The notes under the pieces: generated by a model
Seen by the model: only the letters and a program-made list of their open reading frames with translations
Told to the model about the DNA's origin: nothing
Database searches by the model: none
Made by a program: the position numbers and the translations under genes
Shown: positions 1-5,486 of the stretch, piece by piece
Layout: every line of letters starts with the position of its first letter
Numbering within the stretch: position 1 is the stretch's first letter
DNA from: DYIU01 sp038326775
GTDB taxonomy: Bacteria; Actinomycetota; Geothermincolia; Fen-727; Anoxymicrobiaceae
DNA length: 5,557 nucleotides
Assembly: GCA_038326775.1 (NCBI GenBank)
Contig: JBBQKJ010000099.1
Location: 1 to 5,557, forward strand
Reading direction: 5' to 3'

Positions 1-92
1 GCGTCTCGGGGGCGCCCGCTGTTCCTTTCCGGTCCCCAAGGCCCGCTTGTAGCACCTGGTATGCGTAAATACTGGCGGGGTTCCATACTTGC

Positions 93-140
93 GGGGGACA
101 GGCACCATGACATTATTTAATGTAATGGTGCCTGACCCCA
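93..140. repeat. REP-like palindromic element (48-nt hairpin) after the transporter gene
   Basis: Two 23-nt arms (93-115 and 118-140) pair around a 2-nt TT loop, with only three mismatched pairs (93:140, 98:135, 109:124). The outer part of the arms is GC-rich with core ggcaccat/atggtgcc, and the centre is AT-rich. It begins 7 nt after the stop codon of the minus-strand transporter gene. No T-run follows it on the minus strand, so it is not a canonical intrinsic terminator, although it could stabilise the mRNA 3' end. The core recurs at 5472-5486 in the opposite orientation, which marks it as a dispersed element. Similar GTCAGGCACC palindromes are, from memory, common in environmental bacterial genomes and are often linked to REP-associated (Y1) transposases. 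No transposase is present here. Confidence 0.75.
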
Positions 141-147
141 ACATGAA

Positions 148-1059
148 TTACGCGGCGGAAGAGGCCTGGCCTTTGTAAACTTTCTTGGAGGCTCCACCTT
201 CTCTCCTCACCGAGAGCAGGATCGCTCCGCCGATGATGAGGAATATGGAGCTCATGCGCATGATGACCATGACCCGGCTGGTCGGAAAAGGCTCACGGAA
301 GGCTACCAGGCCGACGATTATCGGTATCAGGTTGCTGAAGCCGGTCACCAGCGGTACCACCACGATGGCCGATCCCCTCTGGAGCGCGGTCTGGAAGAGG
401 ACCATCGCTATCAGGGTCAGGACGATGGCCATCCAGAAGTAAGAGGAGAAGACAAAACCGGCCACCCTGTACTCTCCCCACCGGTTTCCGACGTCCGTCC
501 AGGCCATCTTGGTAAATATCGCGGTCAAGCCCACCAGCATGCCGACGCCGATACCGACGAACGAAGATGTGCGGTCGTCCTTGCGGGTGAACGCGACGAA
601 CAGGCTTGTTATCGAAACGCCCAGCATTAGTATGATGAAAAGCCAGAGTATTACCGGCCGGTACGATAAGGTTTTCTCGGTCGTCTGCACCAGAGTAAAT
701 CCGAGCATGAGCACCCCGGCGACAACGAAGATTATTCCGATCCAGTCCACCAGCGATGCCTTCTCCTTCAGCCTTGTGACAGCGAGGATCACCAGCAGGC
801 AGATCCCGGCGGCGTTTATTGGCTGGACCACGGACAGGGGCGCGAGGCCGACCGCGATGTTGTGGCTCCAGGCACCCGTTATCTGGAGGCCCTGCGCTTT
901 GAGCCACGGCCGGCAGTTAAGGAACGCCCGGATGGTGCTTTTGGTTGACTCGGAGCCGATTCGGGGCAGGGAGTCAAGCTCCCTCTTAATGAGGAAGTTG
1001 CTGTAGTTGATCAGGATAGTGCCAGCCAATGCGAGCAGCACGCCGACCGCTAGCGCCAT
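148..1059 (-). CDS. DMT-superfamily (EamA/NIPA-like) membrane transporter
   Basis: This 303-residue integral membrane protein probably moves a small molecule or metal ion across the cytoplasmic membrane; the substrate cannot be told from sequence. About nine hydrophobic segments are visible, at roughly residues 2-20, 53-72 (weak), 74-95, 105-123, 136-157, 167-185, 204-224, 231-252 and 267-284, followed by a basic C-terminal tail. This is close to the 9-10 helices and ~300 residues usual for the drug/metabolite transporter superfamily. The stretch GLAPLSVVQPINAAG (71-85), followed by a charged LKEK and a W-I-G helix, resembles the first half of EamA and NIPA-type magnesium transporters. The second half has the equivalent SAIVVVPLVTGFSNLIP and FREPF motifs (230-258), as expected of an internal duplication. 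The ATG at 1059 is preceded by GGGGGAG (1064-1070) with a 4-nt spacer. The gene ends just before the palindromic repeat. Superfamily is fairly sure; subfamily is not. Confidence 0.82.
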   Translation of the reverse strand: MALAVGVLLALAGTILINYSNFLIKRELDSLPRIGSESTKSTIRAFLNCRPWLKAQGLQITGAWSHNIAVGLAPLSVVQPINAAGICLLVILAVTRLKEKASLVDWIGIIFVVAGVLMLGFTLVQTTEKTLSYRPVILWLFIILMLGVSITSLFVAFTRKDDRTSSFVGIGVGMLVGLTAIFTKMAWTDVGNRWGEYRVAGFVFSSYFWMAIVLTLIAMVLFQTALQRGSAIVVVPLVTGFSNLIPIIVGLVAFREPFPTSRVMVIMRMSSIFLIIGGAILLSVRREGGASKKVYKGQASSAA

Positions 1060-1119
1060 AGGGCTCCCCCGTTTAAGCGGGCCTCCCCGACCTCTTCACG
1101 GCAGCCGGGACGTGTAGAG

Positions 1120-1148
1120 AGTATAACGTGAAAGGAGCATTGTGAGAG
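1120..1148 (-). promoter_or_regulatory. Possible promoter of the transporter gene
   Basis: TATACT (1120-1125, minus strand) matches the -10 consensus at five of six positions. The hexamer 17 nt upstream, CTCTCA (1143-1148), matches the -35 consensus at only three. Transcription would start near 1113, giving a leader of about 54 nt before the ATG at 1059. Weak, sequence-only prediction. Confidence 0.22.
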
Positions 1149-1177
1149 TGCTTGAGGACCCGTCACCGCTGCCGGGA

Positions 1178-1558
1178 TCAAGAAGTGTGCTGCTCCACTG
1201 CCTTGAATATGAGCTCGAAGTCGCACGGCTTTGTGAAGAACTCGTCGGCGCCCGCCTGGAGCATCTCTCTACGGGCCTTGGAGTCGCTCAAAGCGGTCAA
1301 CGCTATGACCGCTGTCTTGCTGTCGCCCATCTTCTCCCTGATAAACCGGCAGACCTCAACGCCGTCGATGTCCGGCATCGCCATGTCGAGTATCACCGCC
1401 GAAGGAGAGGTTATCCGCATCTCTTCCAACGCTCCCATGCCGCAGAAAGCACAGGATACGTCCAATCCCGAAAGCTTGAGGTAGAGCTCCAGGATCCTGA
1501 CGAAGTCGCTGTCATCGTCCACAACGAGCACGCGCTTCGAAACTTCTTCTTCACCCAT
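1178..1558 (-). CDS. Receiver-only (CheY/Spo0F-like) response regulator, downstream copy
   Basis: This 126-residue protein consists solely of a phosphoacceptor receiver domain with no output domain. The active site is complete: acidic pair D14/D15 in KRVLVVDDD, phosphoacceptor D58 in VILDMAMPDIDG, T88 in ALTALSD and K110 in FTKPCD. Stand-alone receivers usually act in phosphorelays or by protein-protein contact, and the partner kinase is not in this window. I choose the ATG at 1558 over the in-frame GTG at 1567. A G-rich GGGGTG lies 6 nt before the ATG, and this start makes the N-terminus the same length as in the neighbouring paralogue, with all active-site residues at identical positions. 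Identity to that paralogue (1747-2166) is about 60% over about 119 ungapped residues by hand count. The 188-nt gap between them carries a hairpin and a promoter candidate, so the two are probably separate transcription units that arose by tandem duplication. Confidence 0.9.
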   Translation of the reverse strand: MGEEEVSKRVLVVDDDSDFVRILELYLKLSGLDVSCAFCGMGALEEMRITSPSAVILDMAMPDIDGVEVCRFIREKMGDSKTAVIALTALSDSKARREMLQAGADEFFTKPCDFELIFKAVEQHTS

Positions 1559-1611
1559 CAACCACACCCCGAAATCTTCGCCAACCGCAATGTCGACCCA
1601 ATTTCACATTT

Positions 1612-1640
1612 ATTCTACACCCTCGCACCGGGCCAATCAA
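1612..1640 (-). promoter_or_regulatory. Candidate sigma-70-type promoter of the downstream response regulator
   Basis: On the minus strand TTGATT (1635-1640; four of six to the -35 consensus) is followed after exactly 17 nt by TAGAAT (1612-1617; five of six to the -10 consensus). Predicted start of transcription is near 1605, leaving a leader of about 47 nt before the ATG at 1558. The box lies downstream of the hairpin at 1680-1710, which suits a separate transcription unit. Confidence 0.45.
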
Positions 1641-1679
1641 CGGACGGGCGTCTGCATTATCCTGCGCTCTGAAACGGGA

Positions 1680-1710
1680 GAGGCCTCGCGCTCTTAACAC
1701 ACGAGGCCTC
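1680..1710. terminator. Hairpin between the two response regulators, possible terminator
   Basis: A perfect 9-bp inverted repeat, gaggcctcg (1680-1688) and cgaggcctc (1702-1710), encloses a 13-nt loop. It lies 36 nt beyond the stop codon of the upstream regulator and before the promoter candidate of the next. On the minus strand the distal arm is followed by tcccgttt, a poor T-tract, so intrinsic termination is plausible but not canonical. Each arm also contains the 8-bp palindrome gaggcctc, so this could instead be a pair of protein-binding sites. Confidence 0.45.
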
Positions 1711-1746
1711 AACCTTATCCTGCCTACAAAGCTGATGTCCTGTTTA

Positions 1747-2166
1747 TTAATACACGTGCGCGTCGAGGAAAGACGACCCGGACTCAGCAGAAGTGAAGTG
1801 CTCGACGATCGCCGAAATACGCTTCGGGTCGCACGGCTTGGTCAGGAACTCGTTCGCCCCCTCCATCAACAGGTCCATTCGCGAGCTCTGGTCGCTCAGC
1901 GCGGAGAGGACTATGACCGGCGTGTCGTAGTCTTTCAGCTTTTCCCTCATGTAGCGCACTATCTTCCGCCCGTCGATGTCGGGCATCATCACGTCAAGGA
2001 TTACCGCGCTCGGGTTGGTGATTCGCAGCTCTTCCAGCGCGCCAATGCCACCGTAAGCGCATGTGACCTCGTAGCCCTCATATTTCAGGTACACCTCGAG
2101 TGCCTGCACGAAGTCACGGTCGTCATCGACTACGAGCACGCGCTTGGGTCCGAGTTCGTTCTGCAT
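1747..2166 (-). CDS. Receiver-only (CheY/Spo0F-like) response regulator, upstream copy
   Basis: This 139-residue single-domain receiver has a full active site: D14/D15 (KRVLVVDDD), phosphoacceptor D58 (VILDVMMPDIDG), S88 (VLSALSD) and K110 (LTKPCDP). A 13-residue tail after the domain (AESGSSFLDAHVY) is absent from its paralogue at 1178-1558. No DNA-binding or enzymatic output domain is present, so signalling must pass through partner proteins. The ATG at 2166 is preceded by AAGGAAAGG (2172-2180) with a 5-nt spacer. A longer in-frame reading would begin at an ATG at 2211, but that ATG overlaps the TATAAT of the predicted promoter and has no ribosome binding site, so it is very unlikely to be translated. 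The shared C-terminal motif TKPCD and near-identical ALEE-RIT-PSAVILD core show recent common descent with the adjacent copy. The cognate histidine kinase is not in view. Confidence 0.92.
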   Translation of the reverse strand: MQNELGPKRVLVVDDDRDFVQALEVYLKYEGYEVTCAYGGIGALEELRITNPSAVILDVMMPDIDGRKIVRYMREKLKDYDTPVIVLSALSDQSSRMDLLMEGANEFLTKPCDPKRISAIVEHFTSAESGSSFLDAHVY

Positions 2167-2209
2167 ATTTGCCTTTCCTTCCAGAATCACTTCCGCTTGC
2201 ATCGTGCAC

Positions 2210-2238
2210 ATTATAGTCCGTCGCCGCGGGTTTATCCA
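2210..2238 (-). promoter_or_regulatory. Sigma-70-type promoter of the upstream response regulator
   Basis: A perfect TATAAT (2210-2215, minus strand) lies 17 nt after TGGATA (2233-2238; four of six to the -35 consensus). Transcription would begin near 2203, giving a leader of about 37 nt that ends in the strong AAGGAAAGG ribosome binding site. This is the best promoter in the window and decides the start codon of the gene it serves. Confidence 0.6.
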
Positions 2239-2345
2239 TCCCCTTTAGGTTGCACTGCTTTCCCTGAAACACGAACTCGAGCGCATGATAACGCAATCGG
2301 CGAATCACCCGCCTGGTTGTACTGCTGGCGCGTCCCGGCCGGCTA

Positions 2346-2708
2346 TCAGCCGCTCCGCCGCGCGGAGAGCTTCTCCCGCGCTTCTTTCACCATGTCATCG
2401 CAGACGTACTCACGGCACACGGTGGGCTGGAATCGAACCCTGAGCATGCAGTGGCCCGACTCCGTGTCGCGCCATCGGCACGGCTCGGCCCACATCCAGT
2501 CGCGCTTGAAGCCGAAGCGCTCTTTCTCGTCGTCCAGCAGGGCGATGCGCCCCTCCTCGTTAGGACGTTCGCAGCACCAGCCCCCACACTCGGCGCAGGC
2601 GTCCTTGCCCAGGCTCTGGCAGGACCTGCAGAGGTGCGGTGTCATGTCGTCGTAGACCTTGCTGAACTCACGCCCGCAGGCGTCGCAATTGACCTTGGCC
2701 ACGCTCAT
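2346..2708 (-). CDS. Zinc-ribbon / YkgJ-like (CxxCxxCC-type) cysteine-cluster protein
   Basis: This is a 120-residue, probably cytoplasmic protein with 12 cysteines. The N-terminus has two CxxC pairs (C8/C11 and C27/C30), the layout of a small zinc ribbon. The rest carries CxxCGGWCC (C38, C41, C45, C46), then C77 and C87, and finally PTVCREYVC (C98, C103). That order resembles the YkgJ/CxxCxxCC family (putative zinc- or iron-chelating domain), which has a CxxCGxCC motif followed by a C-x-L...P-x-x-CR-x-x-C end. Known members are poorly characterised, so the function here is a guess: metal binding, possibly an iron-sulphur or zinc protein. The ATG at 2708 has only a weak purine-rich upstream sequence (GAAAGCGAG). 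The gene stands alone, 141 nt from the peptidase gene and 179 nt from the regulator. I am sure it is a gene; the family assignment rests on cysteine spacing alone. Confidence 0.78.
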   Translation of the reverse strand: MSVAKVNCDACGREFSKVYDDMTPHLCRSCQSLGKDACAECGGWCCERPNEEGRIALLDDEKERFGFKRDWMWAEPCRWRDTESGHCMLRVRFQPTVCREYVCDDMVKEAREKLSARRSG

Positions 2709-2772
2709 CTCGCTTTCGGGGTTTCACGGAACAAAACGCCTGCGCATTTCTGACTTACTTCGGCGGGAAGTG

Positions 2773-2801
2773 ATTCTACCCTATTTCGCGAGGGCTTGGA
2801 A
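2773..2801 (-). promoter_or_regulatory. Possible promoter of the cysteine-rich gene
   Basis: TAGAAT (2773-2778, minus strand), the same -10 hexamer seen ahead of the downstream regulator, follows TTCCAA (2796-2801) after 17 nt. The -35 match is weak (three of six). Transcription would start near 2766, about 57 nt before the ATG at 2708. Confidence 0.28.
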
Positions 2802-2849
2802 TGTTTTTCGTCCACGCACTTGAGCGGTGGTGTAAGACGTTCTTCAGGC

Positions 2850-5408
2850 TCACCTCGACAGGTACTGCGACCTCAGCCGCGAGACCTGCTTCACCGTCAT
2901 CGGCGCGGACATGCCTCCGCCCGACCCGCCCGCGCTCCCACCGGCCTGGATGTAGGAAGCCAGCAGCCCCAGCGAGCAGGTGGCGCCCGCCTTGCCGTCA
3001 CCCGTGCGTACGTACATCGACCTCTCACAGACTACGTAACCGTCGCTCTCCACCATCGTGGAAACGTCGCCGGTCACGTATTCGTTCACGTGGAAAGTCT
3101 TGCGCGAAGCGGGAGGAACAGTCGCGTACGGCCCGTTCACCAGCCCGCCCGGCGTCATGAACGTGAGCCGAACCCCGGCGGACTCTTCCTTTTCGGGGTT
3201 CATGACCAGCACCCATTCGTCAAAACCCGGTGAGGTGCATCCCTCCGGCAGGTACCAACCTGTGCTCCCGTATATGCTGCCCACGGAGTTGTGCGAGCCG
3301 AGTTTCCCCCCGGCCGCCCGGATATACATCGCCCGCTCGACCACGACAGCCTGGTCATCCCGGTCGGTCAGCACCATTGTCGAGACGTCGGAGCCGGGCA
3401 GATAGTCGTTGACGCGCACCGAGACTCGCCGGCCCGGGGCCACGGACATCACCGGGCCCTGCTTGACGCCCTCCGGGGTAAGGAAAAAGAAATTGACGCC
3501 CGCGGCGGTACGGGTGGGGTTCTGTACCAGGACCCATTCCTCGTAGCCCGGCCAGGTCGCACCCTCGGCCATGCCCCACCCCTGCGAGGGCTCCGTCGCC
3601 CCGATGGAGTTATGGCAATCGACCTTGCCGTCCGCGGTGCGGACGTACATCGAGCGCTCTGCCACAACTCCCCTGCCGGAAGTGAGGGAGCGGACCTCAG
3701 TGGAGACATCGCCCGCGGGGATGTAGTCGTTCACCCGCACGCTCCACCTGGTGAACGGCTCCAGCGTGCGCTTTGGCCCGGCGACCTGCCCTGCCGGGGT
3801 CTGGAAGGTCAAGCCGGCCTGCACCGGCTCCTCGTTAGGGTTGAGCACCAGCACCCACTCCTCGTAACCGGGCCAGGTCGCGCCCTCGGCCATATACCAG
3901 GTCTCCGAGGCGTTCCGGGCGCCGATGGAGTCGTGAGAGCCCCACTTGCCGTCCTGGGCGTTCACGTACACGGCCCTTTCGGCGCAGACCTCCGGGCCGC
4001 CGGTCACGTAGACCGCGGTAGCCACATCACGGTTTGGGACGTAGTCGTTCACGTGCACGGAGACGCGGCTCTGCGCGGGGACCGTGATGTCCGGCCCCGG
4101 GACCCGCCCTTCGGGCGTCATGAAGGTGACGGTCACCGAGGACGGGCTGTCGTTGGGGTTCTGCAGCAGGACCCACTCGTCGAACCCGGGCCAGGTCGCG
4201 CCCTCGGCGAACAGCCAGCTCGCGCCGGGCGTGGAGCTGGCGCTAAACAGCTTGCCGTTGGACTTTTCGCCGTTCCAATCGTATAGATATACGTTCCCGT
4301 CACTGGCATCGTCGGGCACGCGGACCTTGACCTGCGCGTTGCTCCAGGACACGACCGAGCCGTTCACTCCGCCCTGAAAACCGACTCTCGCGGAGCGTCT
4401 GTTCGCGCCGAAGTTGCTGCCGCTGATAGTGACCAGGGCGTCAGGGCCGCCATTCGCCGGGCTCATGGATGCCACGGTCGGGCTGCTGTCCAGGTCGTCG
4501 AAGTACCATGCCTCGGGCACCCACTTCTTGACGAACTTGTAGCTTAAAAACACCTGGCCGTTGCCGTTCCAGGTGGGGCCCCAGGAGTTGATCGCCTTGA
4601 AGCCGCCGAGACCTCCTCCCGCGCTGTCGTCATATCCCACGATGAAGACGGCGTGACCACCTTTGAAGTCGCCGGAGGAGTAGTAGTCGGCGGAGGAGTA
4701 AAAGCTCGAGTCGGGGTTCCCGCCATAATCGGGGAAATCGTCGTAGATCGGGATGCCCAGCACCACGGGCTTACCCGCGTTGAGCCTGGCCTTGATCTGC
4801 GAGATATCATTCGCGGGGGCGTACCCTGTGGGCGGCGCCCATGCCGGTTGGGAAAAGAAGTAGCCCCAGCTGGAAGAGATCTTGTACTGCCTGGCCGCCT
4901 CGGTGTCGGTCGAGTCAGGCTGCTTGACGTAATTGCCGTCGTACGGGAACTCGCTCCAGTCGCAGGCGCCGGTGTTCTCCATGAGCTGAAAAGCGTCGTA
5001 TATCGACGCCCCGTCATCCTCACCGCCGTTGATCTTGTTGTAGATGAACGCGGGGCTGGTCTGGTAGCGGTTGTCCGTGATGTCCCAGGCTGGGTGCTCC
5101 TGCTTTTCCCACCACGTCTTGCCGTAGTACCCCGTCGCGAAGCCAACACAGCTCGCGTGGGTGCCCTGGTCGCTGATGGGAGGCACGTCGGCGGACAGGT
5201 CGACAGAAGCGGCCATGGGGAGGCCCGCTCCGACGCTGCCTGAATCAAACTTGCGGGATGCGTCGGGCCTGCTGAGATTCATGCCCATGCCCCGGGCCGT
5301 GGCGGCCGAACGGGCGGCTGCGGCCTGGGGGCAGGAGGGCCTGAATGCCCCTATCGCGAAGATAATCGCTATCGCCACGGCTAACGCGGCCGTGGTTGTC
5401 CTACGCAT
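2850..5408 (-). CDS. Secreted papain-family (C1) cysteine peptidase with TIG domain and four C-terminal repeats
   Basis: This 852-residue exported peptidase probably cleaves proteins outside the cell. Order: signal peptide (RR, hydrophobic core at about 7-21, likely cleavage after the AAAA ending at 32); a short linker; a C1 domain at about 70-305; an IPT/TIG Ig-like domain at about 308-391; four ~107-residue repeats beginning at W398, W504, W611 and W718; then a Gly/Ser-rich linker and a short basic tail. Catalytic residues are visible: oxyanion Q81 and nucleophile C87 in DQGTHASC, H252 in KGGHAVF and N274 in INSWG. The usual papain cysteine three residues before the nucleophile is absent, and there is no long inhibitory prodomain. 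No LPxTG motif or C-terminal membrane anchor is seen, so it is free or held non-covalently. The ATG at 5408 has GGAAGGA (5416-5422) 7 nt upstream; a GTG at 5435 would add nine residues before the signal peptide and lacks a good site. Substrate unknown. Confidence 0.92.
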   Translation of the reverse strand: MRRTTTAALAVAIAIIFAIGAFRPSCPQAAAARSAATARGMGMNLSRPDASRKFDSGSVGAGLPMAASVDLSADVPPISDQGTHASCVGFATGYYGKTWWEKQEHPAWDITDNRYQTSPAFIYNKINGGEDDGASIYDAFQLMENTGACDWSEFPYDGNYVKQPDSTDTEAARQYKISSSWGYFFSQPAWAPPTGYAPANDISQIKARLNAGKPVVLGIPIYDDFPDYGGNPDSSFYSSADYYSSGDFKGGHAVFIVGYDDSAGGGLGGFKAINSWGPTWNGNGQVFLSYKFVKKWVPEAWYFDDLDSSPTVASMSPANGGPDALVTISGSNFGANRRSARVGFQGGVNGSVVSWSNAQVKVRVPDDASDGNVYLYDWNGEKSNGKLFSASSTPGASWLFAEGATWPGFDEWVLLQNPNDSPSSVTVTFMTPEGRVPGPDITVPAQSRVSVHVNDYVPNRDVATAVYVTGGPEVCAERAVYVNAQDGKWGSHDSIGARNASETWYMAEGATWPGYEEWVLVLNPNEEPVQAGLTFQTPAGQVAGPKRTLEPFTRWSVRVNDYIPAGDVSTEVRSLTSGRGVVAERSMYVRTADGKVDCHNSIGATEPSQGWGMAEGATWPGYEEWVLVQNPTRTAAGVNFFFLTPEGVKQGPVMSVAPGRRVSVRVNDYLPGSDVSTMVLTDRDDQAVVVERAMYIRAAGGKLGSHNSVGSIYGSTGWYLPEGCTSPGFDEWVLVMNPEKEESAGVRLTFMTPGGLVNGPYATVPPASRKTFHVNEYVTGDVSTMVESDGYVVCERSMYVRTGDGKAGATCSLGLLASYIQAGGSAGGSGGGMSAPMTVKQVSRLRSQYLSR
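2961..4217 (-). repeat. Four tandem ~107-codon repeats within the peptidase gene
   Basis: The repeats start at 4217, 3899, 3578 and 3257 (minus strand), with spacing of 106, 107 and 107 codons; the fourth ends near 2961. Each has W-x-x-AEGATWPG[FY][DE]EWVL, then NP, a T-P-x-G turn, a GP, R-x-SV-x-VNDY-x-P-x-x-DV-x-T and V-x-ER-x-MYV, ending in H-x-S-[IV]-G. The hydrophobic alternation suggests a beta-sandwich module. The fourth is the most divergent (EGCTSPG, FHVNEY, ATCSLG). Similar repeats occur, from memory, in cell-surface proteins of deep-branching Actinomycetota; I cannot name a Pfam family with certainty. Confidence 0.85.
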
Positions 5409-5462
5409 CACTTTGTCCTTCCAGCGCGGTCCCACCCAGAAACATCCTACTCCATTATCGGC

Positions 5463-5486
5463 AATTCATGCTGGGGTCAGGCACCA
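5463..5486 (+). repeat. Second copy of the tggggtcaggcacca element, inverted relative to the left copy
   Basis: These 24 bases match the reverse complement of 126-149 at 23 positions; the only difference is at 5470-5471 in the aattcatg-c/t-tgggg junction. An AT-rich segment follows (5487-5505), as in the left copy, but the second arm is degenerate: 5506-5519 retains little beyond the terminal cccc. It lies about 55 nt upstream of the peptidase ATG, next to a possible -10 box (GATAAT, 5454-5459 minus strand). Confidence 0.65.

Noticed and set aside
1..92. Search for a gene end or RNA gene in the left margin
   Set aside because: No open frame with a recognisable motif, no tRNA-like arms and no promoter could be supported in these 92 bases.
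2340..2352. cggct-atc-agccg mini-hairpin over the stop codon of the cysteine-rich gene
   Set aside because: Only 5 bp, a 3-nt loop, and no T-run on the minus strand; too weak to call a terminator.
2429..2440. tRNA T-loop-like GGGTTCGATTCC on the minus strand
   Set aside because: It lies inside the cysteine-rich coding region (encoding R-V-R-F-Q), and no acceptor, D or anticodon stems can be found at the right distances.
1735..2655. 306-codon open frame on the plus strand across the regulator and cysteine-rich gene
   Set aside because: It is antisense to two minus-strand genes with clear domain motifs, spans their intergenic region, and shows no recognisable motif of its own; long antisense frames are expected in GC-rich DNA.
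2805..2835. ccaccgc/gcgtgg imperfect inverted repeat after the peptidase stop codon
   Set aside because: The stem is short and bulged and is followed on the minus strand by an A-rich rather than T-rich sequence, so it is not a convincing terminator.
3291..4286. 331-codon plus-strand open frame opposite the peptidase repeats
   Set aside because: Its apparent internal repetition merely mirrors the minus-strand repeats; the composition (rich in G, R, H, P) is typical of a shadow frame.
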